Assembly (NCBI GenBank): GCA_949987705.1
Contig: OX465283.1
Coordinates: 51,002,953 to 51,066,952, forward strand
Direction of reading: 5' to 3'
DNA length: 64,000 nt
Source: Thereva unica
Taxonomy: Eukaryota > Arthropoda > Insecta > Diptera > Therevidae
Positions 20,686 through 32,409 of this stretch are shown piece after piece; positions within the stretch are counted from its first letter, which is position 1; each line of letters opens with the position of its first letter. The position numbers and the translations under genes are program-made. The notes below the pieces were generated by a model. It searched no databases and was not told the origin of the DNA. It was given only the letters and a program-made list of their open reading frames with translations.

Positions 20686-22205
20686 GGGTCATCCATAAAT
20701 TACGTGAGGTGATTTTTGGAATTTTTCGACCTCCCCTCCCCCCTTGGTGAGATTTCGTGAGATGTGGTTCGACCCCCTCCATCCCCCTAATCTCACGTGA
20801 GATTTTTCAAATTTTAAAAAAATCTAGTATTTACACTAAAAATACGTATTTACGGTCGTAACCACAGCAAAGTGGGCCTTTTCTTAGAATATAGAACTGC
20901 AGGAAAGGCCCTCGAATTTAAAATCCTTGTTCGTAACCGTAGTGAAATCAGATTAAAATTCGGAGTGAAAGGCGTGTAAAAAGTTCATCTGAGCGGAAGG
21001 GGGGTGTTGGGAGCAAGATTTTATTTGAGATAACTGATAATTTGGACGCCTTGCTCTCCTCTATTCCACTCACTTTTCTGTTTGTAGTGGACACACAAGT
21101 AGCTCTAAATTCTAAGGGCCTTTTTGCGGGTCAGTGTTACTTGGCTCGTACTCTGCAGCATTTGACGAGACACACGTTTGACAATCGACAACCAATTTTT
21201 GTGAAGGATTTACCCCTATCTTAAGGCCCCAATTTACACACAGGTCGCCAGCAGGCCGTGGCCTGAAAGTTTTCGCCTTGAGGCCAAGTATCCCTAAACA
21301 CTCACTGGCCGCCAACTGTATGGGGTAGTGATGAGCAAGACTTTTCTTGCAATTCTTCCTTTTATTGTACATTAAGCAAGACCAAAGCAGGAACAAGACA
21401 CGAAAGGACAAAATAAGACTACATTGCTCATCACTAAATGCCTAAAGTCTTGCAGTGGTGAGCAAAAAGCCTTCGAAAAAGTCTTGCTAAAAGTCTTGCA
21501 AAAAGTCTTGCAGTCTTGTCTTTGTCCTGCTGAATTGTCTTTGTCCTGCAAGACAAGACCTTTTGCTCATTACTGGAAAACTTTTGCCCCTTAGTGATGA
21601 GCAAAAAGCCTTGCTATCCTGATCTTGCAGTCTTGACTTATCCTTGTCTTGTCTTGGTATTTCTTGGTCTTGCTAAATGTGTAAGACTAGTCTTGCTCAT
21701 CACTAGTATGGGGCCTGCAGTTCAAGAAAGCTGACGAAACTCGCATTTATCGTCAGTTCGAGCCTGAAGATCTGAACTTCTATTCACCAAGAATTCACAC
21801 CGTATGCACTCGGAACGGAAAGCAAGGCGCGAGCTAGTCGTGAAAACCATCCACCATCGCGTTTGCGCTTTTTTGCTCTTTTGTGTTCACGGCGTGAGGC
21901 TTGAAGCTTTCGTTGGGGCCATGAGCATTTTTGCACTTGAATTAATAACCTGCTATGCTAAGCAGTCGTTTTCGCCTGTGTGTGTAGGGAATCACGACTT
22001 TACCTACATGCCACGGCCTGTCAAACTCATCCCTCAGTTAGACTGAGTCAAGCTTAGTCGTGCCGGCTGGCCTGTAAGTCAATGGGGGTCTTTAGTGGAG
22101 AAACACGTTTTACTTAATTTAACCCAATTTTCGCGCAATTTTACACTGGTGTTTTAAAAAAAAAATACGTGAGATTTGCCGAGACCCGTATTTAATGGAC
22201 GACCC
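20686..22205. mobile_element. non-autonomous DNA element with GGGTC(A/G)TCCAT ends
   Basis: The left end reads GGGTCATCCATAAATTACGT; the right end, inverted, reads GGGTCGTCCATTAAATACGG. Subterminal words TCTCACGTGAGA-like (about 20788) and ACGTGAGATTTGC (about 22167) also mirror each other. Flanks CCAAA (20681-20685) and CCAAG (22206-22210) may be a weak 5 bp duplication. GGGTCGTCCAT-type ends are frequent in insect interspersed repeats, but I cannot assign the superfamily. No transposase frame was found. A hAT MITE is nested inside. Confidence 0.6.
21326..21705. mobile_element. hAT-type MITE (380 bp), 17 bp perfect TIR, 8 bp target duplication
   Basis: The ends are perfect inverted copies of TAGTGATGAGCAAGACT. 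The flanks are GTATGGGG at 21318-21325 and GTATGGGG at 21706-21713, an exact 8 bp duplication as made by hAT transposases. Inside, further pairs of the terminal word occur (…CTCATCACTA at about 21426-21436; CAGTGGTGAGC at about 21457; GCTCATTACTG at about 21565; TTAGTGATGAGC at about 21593), so three foldback units appear strung together. Relatives are at 10.85 and 54.12 kb. Confidence 0.9.
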
Positions 22206-22568
22206 CCAAGCAGTACCCTAGCTAAGCACTAACCCCATGGAATGCTGCTTGACGGCGAGCCTATCCCCTAATTCAAATTTATTTATTTACTGCCAAACAA
22301 GGCACTTAGCAAAACAATTACAAATTAGATACAGAAAAATACGTAATAACATTAACGTAAAGGAACATTGCGAGAATTTAAGTACTAAACTAAAGGCCCG
22401 TGGAGACGATAAAACATGGTACGAGTAAACATGGTACGACCAAAAACATGTGCTAAGACGGTAAAACATGTGCTAAGACCGATTTACTTGAACACCGCTC
22501 TCTTGTCAAAATATTTCAAGTTAATCTGTCATTCAGTTGTCAACTGGTAAATTGAACCATTTCATGTA

Positions 22569-23170
22569 GGGGAAAGGGGGGTAGCGCCGGCCGGCGGGTA
22601 GCCCCGGCCATAGGAAATAATCGTACTTCGCGCGACGTGACCTTGGAGTTCGTGTGATCTTTGTGTGCACTTACGAGCCATTCCACAAACCCTACCAGTT
22701 GAAGTCGACTGAACGACGCGTTCTGACGTGATTGAGTGCTTTGTGTTTTTGGTAAACTGCGACCGCATATCACGAATTATTTCGGCAACCATATTTATTC
22801 GAAAAAAGGACTGAAAAAGAGGACTGGATCCAATGCAAAACATGTCAAGACTGGGCTCAAGAAGCATGTGCAGATATAAATTCATCCGATTTGTACTACA
22901 ACTGTGATGTATGTGCAGCCAAAAAACGGTTTGGTCACTAAATATGTAGGTGGCCGGAGCTACCCGCGATCTTAAAAAGATACCAAAATTTGAATAGTAT
23001 TTAAAAGTGGCTTTAAGTAGAAATTAATAATAGTTTTGTCCAAGTTTTCAATATTTATCATAAATAAATATAATATTGATTATTTCTTGTAGTATTCTTT
23101 ATTTGTCTTTTAATAAATATAGCCATAATATTAAGTACAAAATTTTGGCCGGGGCTACCCCCCTTTCCCC
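22569..23170 (+). mobile_element. pogo/Tigger-like element, internally deleted, TA duplication
   Basis: The ends are inverted copies of GGGGAAAGGGGGGTAGC followed by a G/C mismatch and CCGGCC, flanked by TA at 22567-22568 and TA at 23171-23172, as in Tc1/mariner/pogo insertions. Inside is only the last coding piece of a transposase, a PHD-like finger (22801-22941). The DDE core is absent, so the copy cannot move itself. It is nested in a Harbinger MITE. Confidence 0.8.
22801..22941 (+). pseudogene. remnant C-terminal PHD-like finger of a pogo-like transposase
   Basis: The frame reads EKRTEKEDWIQCKTCQDWAQ, then EACADINSSDLYYNCDVCAA and KKRFGH, then a stop. The spacing CxxC…WAHxxC…YxCDxC is that of the PHD-like finger found at the C-terminus of many DDE_1 (pogo/Tigger/jerky-like) transposases; here the usual histidine of WAH is Q. 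No upstream start or DDE domain remains. Confidence 0.75.
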
Positions 23171-23337
23171 TACGAGTAAATTTGGTCAAACAAATTCGCA
23201 AATGGTAGGACATGGTATCATCAACACGAAACTCCGCCCGCGAACATCGACGGAAATCAAACCAGTTTTGAACATGGGAACATGGTCCCTGTACCGTGTT
23301 TACTCGTACCATGTTTTAGCGTCTCCACGGGCCTTAA

Positions 23338-24384
23338 GATCTACGTCTATAATGTTAGTAAGAAATTAGGAGGACCACAGGGAAGTTAGTTTTCTTTTAT
23401 AGGAAATTTTGTTAATTGAGGGAGAGACACAGTTCTCATTGATAATATTTTTGTTAGTTGGCCCGTGTTAAACTGGCCATATTAATTTGTTAAACAGTAA
23501 TACCCCAACTTTACTGCCCGAACTGCGTAAGCTCGTGTACTGAACTTCAATTGTTGCCTGAGCTCCCATATAATTACACATATTGAACTCAAGAAAAATA
23601 AAGCCTGAGTTCGCCCAACATAACATGAAATTGTGATGGAACGTAAAATCTCGCTCAAAAGAGAGTAATCAACTGGAATAATGGAATATCATTCCAGTGA
23701 GCTTCTGGCGAACAAAACAACAACAATTTCAATCATGAACTGAACATGCCAGCCGGTGAAGCCACTTATACGGATTGAATGGAACTTTATTGAACTGAGG
23801 CCGGGAACAAACAAAAAAGAGCAATTAAAGAGGAGTTCTCGATACAAGTTTTGTTTTCCCCATTTCGTTCATTTACATCTTTTAACAATTCTTGAAAGAA
23901 AATTCAAAAGTGTAGCTACAGCGCCCTCAAGTCTATATCAATCATGATAAACAGACACAATACAGAACCATCAGAACACTTTTGTGTGAGTGGTTATGGT
24001 GCTTTTAACCGAATTTTCAAAAAGTGCTCCAAATAAATGAGAGATTTTTCTCTCAGTTGGGAGATTTCCGAAGCTAAAATCTCTGGAAACTTCCTGCACG
24101 AGGAGTACAGGGACAGAAATAGAGTAAATTTGTGTAATTTCTTGCACCCTTGAGAATACTTTTTCAAAGTTTAAATTGCTTTAAATCTTAATTTCTGAAA
24201 TTGGGCACCCGAAAAATTGCGCTCAGCGCAAGTACTCCATTATATCACCTATGAAAACAACCGCCCCTGATATGATAATATTATGTTGCTATAGTTACGA
24301 AAAAGTATTTATTGTTTAAAATTGGCTAGTTATATAGTCAAAGCTTAAACGTTAAGGTTAGGTGCTTCGATTTGACTTATGGGG
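23338..24384. other. non-coding stretch, nothing recognised
   Basis: Only short frames occur here. No bounded repeat or RNA gene could be supported. Confidence 0.4.
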
Positions 24385-24552
24385 TGCGACAGTAAAGGAG
24401 ACCCAGCCTCCGCTGAAAGGATGGCGTAAACCAGGACGCTCAGAGCTTAGGGATGTCTAACTGGATGACATCGTCTCAGAATCGCGATTGGTGGGGAGAA
24501 CAGTTGCGAGAGGCCAGGACCGGATTCCGATTGTAGAGCCGTTAAAAAAAAA
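24385..24552 (+). mobile_element. LINE (family D) 3'-end fragment
   Basis: This matches the reverse complement of about 50680-50850: GGATGGCGTAAACCAGGACG, CTCAGAGCTTAGGGATGTC and AGTTGCGAGAGGCCAGGACC, ending at GTAGAGCCGTTAAAAAAAAA. It is only the terminal pol codons and 3' tail of the element at 50.66-51.99 kb. Confidence 0.75.
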
Positions 24553-24871
24553 GAAGTTATACAGTGGAAACTGCACGAAAATGTAAAGTCGCCTTCTCGC
24601 TCACATCAAGATGTCCATGTCTTTTCATACTTAAAAATAAGTAGCTGAAAAAAGCAAGTGTCATAACAGCATCAACTACATTTGCAAAACCAAATAAAAC
24701 ATAATGAATCAATTGAATATATTGAATGGTTTTTTTTTTACCAGACAAAATTTGACCATCGTGTGAAATGTCACAAAAACTGTAACCAACTAAACGTCAA
24801 CGCGCACGGCATAATAGCCGTCCGGCGGCCAACTGTTGCGGGAAAAACGGAGCTATGCTGGGTCCAGCTAG

Positions 24872-25280
24872 TTTATTATTATTTTTTTTATGTAAAAGAC
24901 TAGAGTCTCAGGAAAGACCCTTTGTACTGGGGAGGAAGGAATTGCCACAACCAGTACGCGATATTTTTAGTCCACCTACTCCTAACCATTACTATCGCGA
25001 CTTTGACATCGGGGCATCGAGAAACAACTCGCTGGAGTGTTATGCCTCCTGAAACAAGTTGAATCTCATCAACCAACCGATGACATAAGCTTTGGTGGAG
25101 CGGGGAAGGGCTACGGAAGGATATGACAGGAGGAATCAGGAATGTAAAGAGGGCGAGAAGAAAGGTGGAATGTTACGTTGGTGGGAAAGTGGAAAAGGCG
25201 AAGGAGCGTGGGGCTGTCCGGTATTCGAACCCTGGACCTCTGGGATGGTAGCCAGATGCCTTACTCCCTAGGCTATAAAT
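24872..25280 (-). mobile_element. tRNA-derived SINE, copy 2
   Basis: On the minus strand the head begins near 25275 with TAGCCTAGGGAGTAAGGC and a B-box-like GGTTCGAATAC (about 25223-25233). The central block around ATGAGATTCAAC…GGAGGCATAACACTCCAGCG is nearly identical to copy 1. The tail reads CAGTACAAAGGGTCTTTCCT and ends in an A-rich run with TAA repeats (24872-24892). It confirms that copy 1 is a dispersed family member. Confidence 0.8.
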
Positions 25281-26867
25281 TTCCTTCTCATATGATTAAT
25301 TGTCAGACAGATAAGTATTTGCAATAACATTGCTATGTTAAAGTTCCTTGCAAAAACATCATCATAATCTTGGGGTTGAATTTAAACGATATTAAATGCC
25401 AAAAGTACCACGGCAAACTGAAAAGTTCCGTTTTTGCTAAGGCACATAAAGCTTGATCTTGCAAGGCCACTGACAAATCAAATCAACGTTAAGAAACCAA
25501 AAATCCCGACATCAAATCATCAAACCTTACAGATTTAAAATCCCTAAAAATAAAAGCTTTCCTTTAAAAAAAAGGGGGAGAAGAAAAGAAACCATACATG
25601 TGCTGCCTCGCCCTGGAACGTCCCTCGTGCAAACATACAACCTCCGTAGGTCCTTGGAGAAGAAATAGGTTCAAGCTGATGTACTGAACCCATTAAGTCC
25701 TTAAAAGCATTGGTGCTGTTACCTTTCAACTCAATTTGTTCTTAGGAATAGACTTAAAATGGTAGGGAACTGATGGTGTGTTCAAAACTCAAGGAAAAGT
25801 ACCAAAGTATACAGAAAGAAAGTACATCCATCAACTTATGATTTCTTTCCTTGTCATGGCAGAGGATGTTATTTATTTTCGTGGAAATAATTGTTTCAAA
25901 CATTGTTAAAGAATTTAACGATTAGCTTAACGAAATGCAAATGAAGTTTTGCTAAACAGAATCAGAAGAGGAGAAAAACTTTCCTATAAGTCATGCGTTC
26001 CTAACATGAGCTCCAAGGATAGAGACCACGGAACGACAAGCACCCAATTTAGGTAATTTCAGTCGTTGTAATGTACTCAAAATGACGGTGGTTTCATAAA
26101 AGTATAATGGTACATAAAAATTTCATACCAAGTAACAAGCGTATTCGCAATTAGCTCCGAGTTGAAATTTGCCTTTGTTTCCTCTAATGTCGCCCCTTCG
26201 CGGGAACAATGAAGCAGAAGAACTTAAGGTAAAAATTAAACAAAATATAAAAGTCCTCAGATGCTCACATGTCGGAGTCTTTGATTTCAAGGTAAAAGCA
26301 CATATGGAATCGAAGGAACTTCCTGCAGATAGGACGAGGACGAGGCTGGGTGGCGGTACAGCTCTAGTTGATCCTAAATCAATGAGGGATTGTTAGTAGC
26401 ACGTAGATTTTATTAAAGAAAGTACCATGGTACATAAAGCATAACGAAAACTCAATTAATCAAGAAAATTGTATCTGGCAAAGTTATAAGCTTCCGTAAT
26501 GTCTGTTGGGGTGATATCTTCCTTTTTGTAGACACCTTAGGAGCACTATATTGTGTGAAGTTGTGGTTGTTGCTTGGATGGTTTACAGTTCTCATTAGAT
26601 ATGTGATAATGTTTTTATCGAATTTAATGCAATTAATATCGTAAAATGATCATAATGACGAATCGTGATGTTGGATAATTAGAAGGTGACATTAGATTAC
26701 TGAAGTCAATAACCTTAGGTTCGTTCACCTTTACTGAGATAAAACTAATTGTAGCAAATTTTCGATAGCGGATAGGCTTTAAAAATATGTTATTTTTTCT
26801 GGGCCTACAATGTTAAATCATTCTTGATTTCCGATAATAATTTTACTAGTATTTGGTAATTCAGCCT
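25281..26867. other. non-coding stretch, nothing recognised
   Basis: No motif-bearing frame or bounded repeat was found. A frame at 26169-26396 has no recognisable domain and I do not call it a gene. Confidence 0.4.
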
Positions 26868-28570
26868 TGTCTTCTGGTCCCAAGTCCAGGATGTGAAAAG
26901 AGGACGGTGGTCGACTGAATTGAACAGAATCGGGAAACCGAAGAAGCTAGCCAAGAAACCGCATGAATATACGAACTAACTATTTACGAAATAATGCTGC
27001 TTTATCCGGGGCAGTCGGATGCTGGTGAGAAATGGGATCCTGACCGAATACTAAAATTTGTCACACCGAAATAAAATTCAATTCGCTGCGTGGAGTGTAC
27101 GAGCAGGATATCACGTCGGTCAAAAGCAAATCGTAGCAATGGAATTATCAAAATGCAAAATATCATTTGCTGCGCTATCAGAACTACGACTTACCGGATC
27201 TAGGATATTCACGATTGTCCGGCCAACAAACGACGAAACGATAACGCTTTACTATTCCGGTGGTAAGAAACGAGAGGCCGGCGTTGGGCTTATGGTCGAG
27301 CGACGGGCTGCCAGCAGCGTTATCCCTTTCCAACCGATATCCGAGCGTATGGCGGTTGTAATCATCGGTGGAAGGATCAAGACCCATATCGTATCCGTTT
27401 ATGCGCCAACCGAGACCAGCGCAGACACGAACAAGGACGAATGTTACGATGCTTCAACAGTCGCTGGATACGATACCTCGAACCGAATTATTCATACTTG
27501 CAGGGGAGTTAAATGAATATTCAGGAGCGGATCGAACGGACTGAGAAGGAACGATGGGAAAATTCGTACACTGAGTAATTAACGAAACGACTTACGCCTA
27601 CTTTCATTCGCATCGTCAAACAATTTGATCGTTGGAAACAGCATTTTCCGCCATTCACTCAAATACCAACGCACCTGGCGAAATCCATCCGGCAACGACT
27701 CGACGATTTTAGACTACGTTTTGATCAATGCAAGATTCCGATCGATGCTCAAAAACGTGGTGGAATGCGGGTAAGACCTCGATTGCGGGTAAGACCATTA
27801 TCTTGTTCGAGCGAAATTACTGATGCTATTAAAAAGAACGAGCCACCACCATAGAACCGAAGAATTGGGCGTGCCTACGGGACCCGACCATCGGGAGAGA
27901 GTTTCAAATGGCATTATCCTACGTATTCGCGGCGCTCACAATACCGGATGATATCGATATAGAATTATGGAGGGAATATCGATAGGGAATTATCGGATTC
28001 TATTGTTTGGTGTGCTATTGAGTTGTGTCCACCAATCCGTTAACGAACGCAGCCATGGATCTCAGACAGCTGTCTGGACCTCGTCGATCAGCGGAAGCGA
28101 ATGAAACACGTCGATTTCGAGCAATACCGACGATTGAACAAAGAATTTCGACAGAAAATGAAATCGGAACAAGAAGAGTACCGGAATAAAGTTACATCCA
28201 ACATGGAAGAAGTGGCGACGAGGCACGAGTAACCTGTCTAGTACAATCTAAGCGTCAAAACAAACATCAACATACGACAACATCAAAAAATCGGATGAAA
28301 CTTTCGTGACCTCTCCTCATGGGCGCCTGAAGTGGTGAAAAGAATACTTCCACCAGCTGTACAACCAACAAGGTCCAGCACCAGAACCGCCGATTATCGA
28401 ACAGCCTTCGAATCAGTTTCTCATTACCGAACCGATAATTATCGAGGGGAAGACTGCCATAAAATCGCTGAAAAATTTAAAAGCGCTGGGAATAGACCAA
28501 GTAACCGCCGAGATGATCAAAGCCGAAGGTGATGTCTTATCACAACCATACAATGTCCACCCTTTAAATT
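26868..28570 (+). mobile_element. RTE-like LINE (family B), 5' end through start of RT
   Basis: The left 190 bp is a leader shared with 5.54 kb (minus) and 49.5 kb. It is followed by an endonuclease (27058-27516), its C-terminal part (about 27600-27830; TWRNPSGNDSTILDYVLINA in a shifted frame), the linker (MALSYVFAALTIPDD, about 27908) and the RT entry (KALGIDQVTAEMIKAEGD, about 28470-28530). The sequence then departs. Stops and a short internal duplication (GATATCGATA at about 27950-27985) show decay. Confidence 0.7.
27058..27516 (+). pseudogene. LINE endonuclease domain, RTE family B
   Basis: A 152-codon open stretch encodes the N-terminal two thirds of an AP-type (exonuclease/endonuclease/phosphatase fold) domain. 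It runs IQFAAWSVRAG (position of the usual 'TWNVRT'), AMELSKCKISFAALSELRLT with the catalytic-type Glu in SELR, YSGGKKREAGVGLMVERRAA, and HIVSVYAPTE. It resembles the endonuclease of CFDP2-like RTE elements, which nicks target DNA before reverse transcription. It lacks an ATG at the expected start, and the GDFN and SDH ends fall in other frames, so it is not functional. Confidence 0.75.
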
Positions 28571-29477
28571 AATCGGAAACTACTTCCAGGACAACCTTTA
28601 TTACGAAAGTTGAGTATTTCGCACTTACTTATAAAAGCACCTCGCCAATTTTTTTGTACAAATAGGCCTTACTAGAAGCAATTTTTTCAGACCACAATTA
28701 ACCTTATCGGTGAAGCGTAAGCAATCAGCAACAGCACCCCCTAAACATACATTTTTTTTTACGTCCAAAAAAAAAGATGCACCAATACAATTTTTGAAGA
28801 ACATACTACATCCATACCTACCTCTTAGGGCATCGGAAACCACCTCCACCACTAGGGGTTGAGAACTAAATTATTTAATTGAAGTTTAGGTAATTTTAGT
28901 TCTAAACCTCTAGTCTTGGTAGTTATGTTGCGTACGGAGCCGTAAGAAGAGCACAAGAGACTAGACACTAGTATCCATAAACGACATCGGCCCCCAAGCA
29001 GTTTTTCGGTTAAATTTTTTCTTTTATTTTTCTATGCACGTCTAAGCTCTCTTTATTTCTCCTCTCAAATAAAACGCTTAAATCTGCATTTACGGAATCC
29101 ATTTTATACTAGTCACTTTACATTTTCATTTAGGGTCATGTTTTAAAATGATGTAAGTAATCTGAAATTCGTCGAGTTTTCATACGGTATGGTACGGTAT
29201 TACGTTCAGGCTGTCCTCGAACTTCAACAGTTAGAGCCCGCGCCAGAAAAGGAATCTCAAAATCGCAGTTTCCATACGTATTGTGAGGCTCAAGTCCCCA
29301 CAAGAGACCAACGTTATTCCGTTTTAAAACGCAAATAACCGACACATTTATACATACTCCCAACCAGCAGACTGGAAAGTCATTGTCCTGTTCAAATTTC
29401 AATAAATTTTTTTGTAATCTTTTTTTGAATTTCTGAAAAGCTATTGGAAATGTATAAACAAAGTAAATTGAGAAAGC
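28571..29477. other. non-coding stretch with a small inverted repeat
   Basis: No gene was recognised. Near 28852-28915 the words GGGGTTGAGAACTAAA and TTTAGTTCTAAACCTC form an imperfect hairpin flanked by CACCACTA/CTAGTCTTGG. I cannot assign it. Confidence 0.4.
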
Positions 29478-30470
29478 ATCCATAGCTCCGGTGAGTCTGA
29501 TCTCTAGATATTTCCAAGGGTTTTACAGAGTATGGCATCCCGCTCTGGAGACCTTGTCTCTTAGACCTTAAACTTATGTCCAGCTCTCTTAACACGGACA
29601 TCAAACTCATTCTTGACTGGGGCCGCAAGAATCGGGTCGAATTTAACGCATCAAAAACAAATTACTGCCTTATCTCCACCAAAACCTGTACCGACATTCC
29701 TTCTATTTTAGTGGACAAGGATAACCTAACACCAGACCCATCTCTTAACATCCGGGGAATGACTCTATCCAATGATATGAAATGAAATGGTCACATATTC
29801 CAAATCGACAAACAAGTGTATCAATGCCTCGGTTTCCTTAAGAGATGCAAGTTCCTCCTTCAGCCAGCTGGCCTAGCCACAATCTACAAGTCCTACATTC
29901 GACCCCACCTTGAATACAGCTCGTATATCTGGGCGGGTGCCCCTAAAACCACCTTGGCTTGGCTGGACAAGGTGCAAAACGGCGCCATCAAACTCATTGG
30001 CGATAGCACTCTTTGCTCCTCCATCGACCCTTTAAGCCACCGAAGGAATGTATCTGCGGTCAGCAGTTTTACCGCTATTACCACAATGACTGCTACACTG
30101 AAGTAAAGAACCTTCTGCCTACACGCCAACTTTTTTCCCGCAACACAAGACTAGCCAACTCGTCTCACCGCCATACGCTACAGCCCTCCTCTTCGCGCAC
30201 ATTACAGTATAGAAGTTCGTTTATAAATAGAACAACTCGATTGTGGAACTGTCTTCCGCAGTCGGTGTTTCCGAGCGCATATAACATCTCAGAGCTCAAA
30301 TGCAGGGTTCATCGGCATCTACTCATGCACTCACCAGACCCCTAACCTACCCTTTCTATTCTATCCTTCAGATCAAGCTTACTACTATACATTGCATAAT
30401 GGCTCGAACAACATGGCGGGCTAGTAGTACAAAGGGTGACTCCTAAGCTTCATCGTATCACAAAAAAAAT
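29478..30470 (+). mobile_element. Jockey-type LINE copy 2, RT core deleted
   Basis: It aligns with copy 1 from the LDISKAFDRVWH region onward. After TATGGCATCCCGCTCTGG it jumps to the segment copy 1 carries near 4402, so about 285 bp including the GVPQGS and catalytic ADD motifs is missing. The remaining frames (29576-29785, 29816-30106, 30013-30345) encode ILDWGRKNRVEFNASKTNYC, YKSYIRPHLEYSSYIWAGAP and TRLWNCLPQSVFPSAYN, with frameshifts between them. The 3' UTR (GTAGTACAAAGGGTGACTCC, 30423-30442) and a short A-rich tail are kept. It cannot make active RT. Confidence 0.85.
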
Positions 30471-31884
30471 CTCTTTATGACTTTTGTCCTTCCATATGGA
30501 CCTACCATGTTCACTTTATGTCATATGCATCATGATGAAACTGTTTTAAATGAAATTCAACTACCAGTTGAATATATGTAATTAAGACCACCCATTTGCA
30601 TTCTTCACAATACACAAACAATATCACAACAGAAATGCCCAATGAAAATCCCCTCTGACAATATAAATGACTGCTTGTCATAGAAAATTACAATGTAATT
30701 TTCTACCCGAATTTCATTCCAAGTGATGATAAATTTACTTCTGATAGAAATATAACATCGTGATTATTTGTAAAATTCCCGAAACACAAAAAAAAAAAAT
30801 TCTTTGAATGCTGATCGCATCTTAAGAATGAATGAACACTCCCCGAATTGTCTTGCTCCTATTCTTTAATCCCATAAGCTATATTCACTTCAACTCTTGG
30901 GATTTCTTCATTTTTTTTTGTACTTAACCAAAGCCTACAAAATCCCCTACTAAAAATAGAAAACCCATTCTCTGTTTCATTAGACAGGGAAGAAAGCGTT
31001 CCTTTAGTCCTGGAGTCCTGTACAAAAACATCTGAAGCATACTCGTTAGCTATTCATCTTAATTATGAAGCTTTCCAGACAAATAAGTAAAGTAATCGAT
31101 TACCTCTTGTGAGGGAGATGAACTCGAAAATGCTTGCTTTCAGGCTTTCATCAATTTTCTTTGAAAATATGTCAAACAATGTAGGTAAACCACCTAAGGA
31201 AAATGTTCTTAAACGATTATTGAATTACAATTTTATGGCTAAGTGCTAGAGATGACTGGGATTTTCAGCGCTGTTATCCTTACCGCATGGAATGCAGAAA
31301 ATATTCAAATTTTATTTGCTTCCAGTTGAAATTAACGAGGATGAAATTTAATTTTCTAGAATGAAAATTTTTTAGGGTTTTCTTTTTGCATCTCTGACCT
31401 GCCTTTATTCCGATAAATGAAATTATTCAAAATGGAAATTTATTCTTGGTTTCTGCCGAAGAAGTTGTTACTTTTACATTCGAACTGGTTTCTGGGAAAT
31501 GAGCGCGTATTCGTACAAATGCCTTTTGTGACGTAAATAGAATTTTCAAATATATACCACAATTTTTTTAGTGCCTACATTAATGTCGTCAGCGTCAAGG
31601 AGCTATTTATTATTTCGAAATCATTCTAGAATAAGTATATAAGTGATATTTCTGTGTCCCTGGGCCATGGCATAATACATTTTCCAGTTTCTAGACTCCC
31701 AATTATATTTCACCTGCTTCGCTATCCCATCCTTTTTCTTATATTACTCCGTGCATCCTAACCTTCCGTCGTAGTCACTGATAGCAAAATATTTAAATGC
31801 AATGCCCAAATAAAGTCTCGATTAGAAAAATGTTTCGTGATTGATGATCCTAGCTTCATTCATAAAACTGGATAGGCTACCATG
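30471..31884. other. AT-rich non-coding stretch, nothing recognised
   Basis: There are no recognisable frames or bounded repeats. Confidence 0.4.
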
Positions 31885-32135
31885 ACTCTGATGTGTTGTA
31901 CGGACCACGGAAGGAAGAATGTTAGCCAGGATTTTCAATGGTAGGCAAACGGGAAAGAGCGTAAAATGACAAAGAAACAGGTGGATGGATGACATGCTAT
32001 ACAATTTAGGAAAACATCTTATTGGAGAAAAGTAGCAAAACGTAGCGACCGACGACTAGAAGTAGATACTCTAAAATGAACGAGGGCTTCAAGGACTGTA
32101 GCACCCATTGAAGAAGAAGATACGATTGGCCAATA
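31885..32135 (+). mobile_element. LINE pol C-terminal scrap with GAAGAAGAA end
   Basis: Across frames it reads ARIFNGRQTGKS, RNRWMDDMLYNLGKH and VATDD, resembling the terminal 'GRPxxRWMDDVxxDL…A.DRxxWR' block of RTE-type pol proteins, then ATTGAAGAAGAAGATAC. It is too short and broken to assign to one of the families seen elsewhere here. Confidence 0.55.
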
Positions 32136-32409
32136 TGTCGAAGTAAATATATACAAAGGTTTTTACTCGAAGATGACTAGACGAGGTCTAGGCCGCATTT
32201 TTTTGCCTAGATAAATTCACCGGTTAATATTGAATCTAAGTTCTTCGTATCTGACATTTATTAATCCCACATTACTAATTAAATAAAAAGTTGCTTTACC
32301 TGAAAAGCAGTGCCGGCTTTAGGTATTTTGGCGCCCGTGCGAGATACATATGTTTATGCGCCCTTAACTTTTTCACATTTCTTTTGTCTAGATTATACTG
32401 GTCTGTAAC

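Larger units (their letters stand above)
22394..23334. mobile_element. PIF/Harbinger-type MITE (941 bp including an insertion), TAA duplication
   Basis: The outer ends are inverted copies of AGGCCCGTGGAGACG, continuing (with one mismatch) through TAAAACATGGTACGAGTAAA for about 45 bp. The flanks are TAA at 22391-22393 and TAA at 23335-23337. This is the Harbinger signature. The interior is non-coding apart from a pogo-like element that has inserted into it (22569-23170), leaving about 340 bp of original MITE. Confidence 0.85.

Noticed and set aside
26169..26396. 75-codon frame as a small gene
   Set aside because: No motifs, no promoter or splice evidence; length is compatible with chance.
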